NCBI GenBank assembly: GCA_034387635.1
Contig: JAOANU010000007.1
Span: forward strand, 1,116,001 to 1,180,000
Source: Rhodosporidiobolus odoratus
Lineage: Eukaryota; Basidiomycota; Microbotryomycetes; Sporidiobolales; Sporidiobolaceae
Length of the DNA stretch: 64,000 nt
Reading direction: 5' to 3'
A program made the translations under genes and the position numbers. Shown here piece by piece: positions 63,530-64,000 of the stretch (within the stretch, counting starts at the first letter, position 1; every line of letters starts with the position of its first letter). The notes under the pieces were generated by a model. It made no database searches. It was given only the letters and a program-made list of their open reading frames with translations, and was not told where the DNA came from.

Positions 63530-64000
63530 CTGCAGAGCATGACCGAGTCGAGGGAAAATTGATGTAGTAGGAAAAAAAGGGTCAGTTGTTGGTCGTTGCC
63601 ATTGGGTCGAATTTGCAAGTGGGTTATTGAACTCGTCCATAACCCAGTAGGTGTGCATGGCTGAGAAGATGAAGGCGAGGTTCGGTGATGAGAAGATTGA
63701 ATTGAACCCTTGTTGATCCAGCGCGTTCTCCGGTGGAATGTTCGCTCAACAACTGCCTTGCTCGTCTCCAAGGCGTGTTTGCTGTCACAGGGTACGCGTA
63801 GTCCGCCGCAAGAATCCCTCCTAGCCAGTTGCCCGACCGTCACAGTGTGCATTGACCGCTCAAAGAGGAGGTGACCCCAAATTGAACGTGGCCACTTGTC
63901 CCAAACAAACCCACTCCAACTCGTCTAGCGAGAGAGAGAGACACAGGAGAGTAGCGTACCATCCTGCCTCCTAACCTTGCGTTCCATACGGTTCCCGTCC
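63530..64000 (-). other. Unresolved 5' part of the last DPBB gene
   Basis: A phase-1 exon is needed upstream of 63529. One candidate on the minus strand is a short ATG frame (MERKVRRQD) ending at a GTACGC donor near 63958; it would fit the phase but is not a signal peptide. Another is MHTYWVMDEF near 63650. Neither is convincing. Confidence 0.3.

Overview
The window looks like nuclear DNA of a basidiomycete fungus, most likely a red-yeast-type Pucciniomycotina (Rhodotorula/Sporobolomyces-like). This is an inference from very intron-dense genes (5-11 exons), short introns (mostly 50-130 nt) with GTGCGT/GTACGT donors, GC-rich CT-biased promoters and the gene content; no rRNA or species marker is present.

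Left part (1 to about 20.2 kb): a gene-poor transposon graveyard. It holds 3' fragments of at least two non-LTR retrotransposon lineages. Family A has an (AATC)n tail and family B an (AAAC)n tail. Both keep RNase H and a C-terminal Cys/His knuckle, lie in both orientations, and include a head-to-tail A-B composite repeated with a 1.91 kb period at the window start. Many copies carry stops that look like C-to-T decay. Three intron-containing tRNA genes (Cys-GCA, Ala-AGC, Lys-CUU) lie at 11.7-14.7 kb. From 14.7 to 20.2 kb only decayed coding fragments are visible.

Middle part (20.2-39.4 kb): ordinary housekeeping genes. In order: Erv41-like ER-Golgi cargo receptor (+), ceramide synthase (+), AP-1 sigma adaptin (-), trehalose-6-phosphate synthase (+), an unknown protein (+), checkpoint kinase Chk1 (-), a NAP/SET-family histone chaperone (+), a Zn2Cys6 transcription factor (+) and a Bem46/ABHD13-type hydrolase (-).

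Right part (39.4-64 kb): a 2.7 kb stretch without a convincing gene; a tandem pair of related unknown genes (-); a young, nearly complete Ty1/copia retrotransposon (two 238-bp LTRs, 5-bp target duplication) inserted 79 bp upstream of the second paralogue; an EVE-domain (THYN1-like) protein (-); the small-subunit processome WD protein Utp7 (+); a choline/ethanolamine phosphotransferase (-); and two neighbouring genes for surface/secreted double-psi beta-barrel (RlpA/expansin-like) proteins (-), the last cut or unresolved at its 5' end.

Exon models were built by hand from splice sites plus recognised family motifs. Where complete they were checked for frame: total CDS lengths divide by three. 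Base positions may be off by one or two in places. The strongest leads for something new are the paralogous unknown pair with the fresh copia insertion, the composite LINE array with a shared 3' terminal motif but different tetranucleotide tails, the 10-nt exons, and the hairpin-filled intron in the Bem46-like gene.
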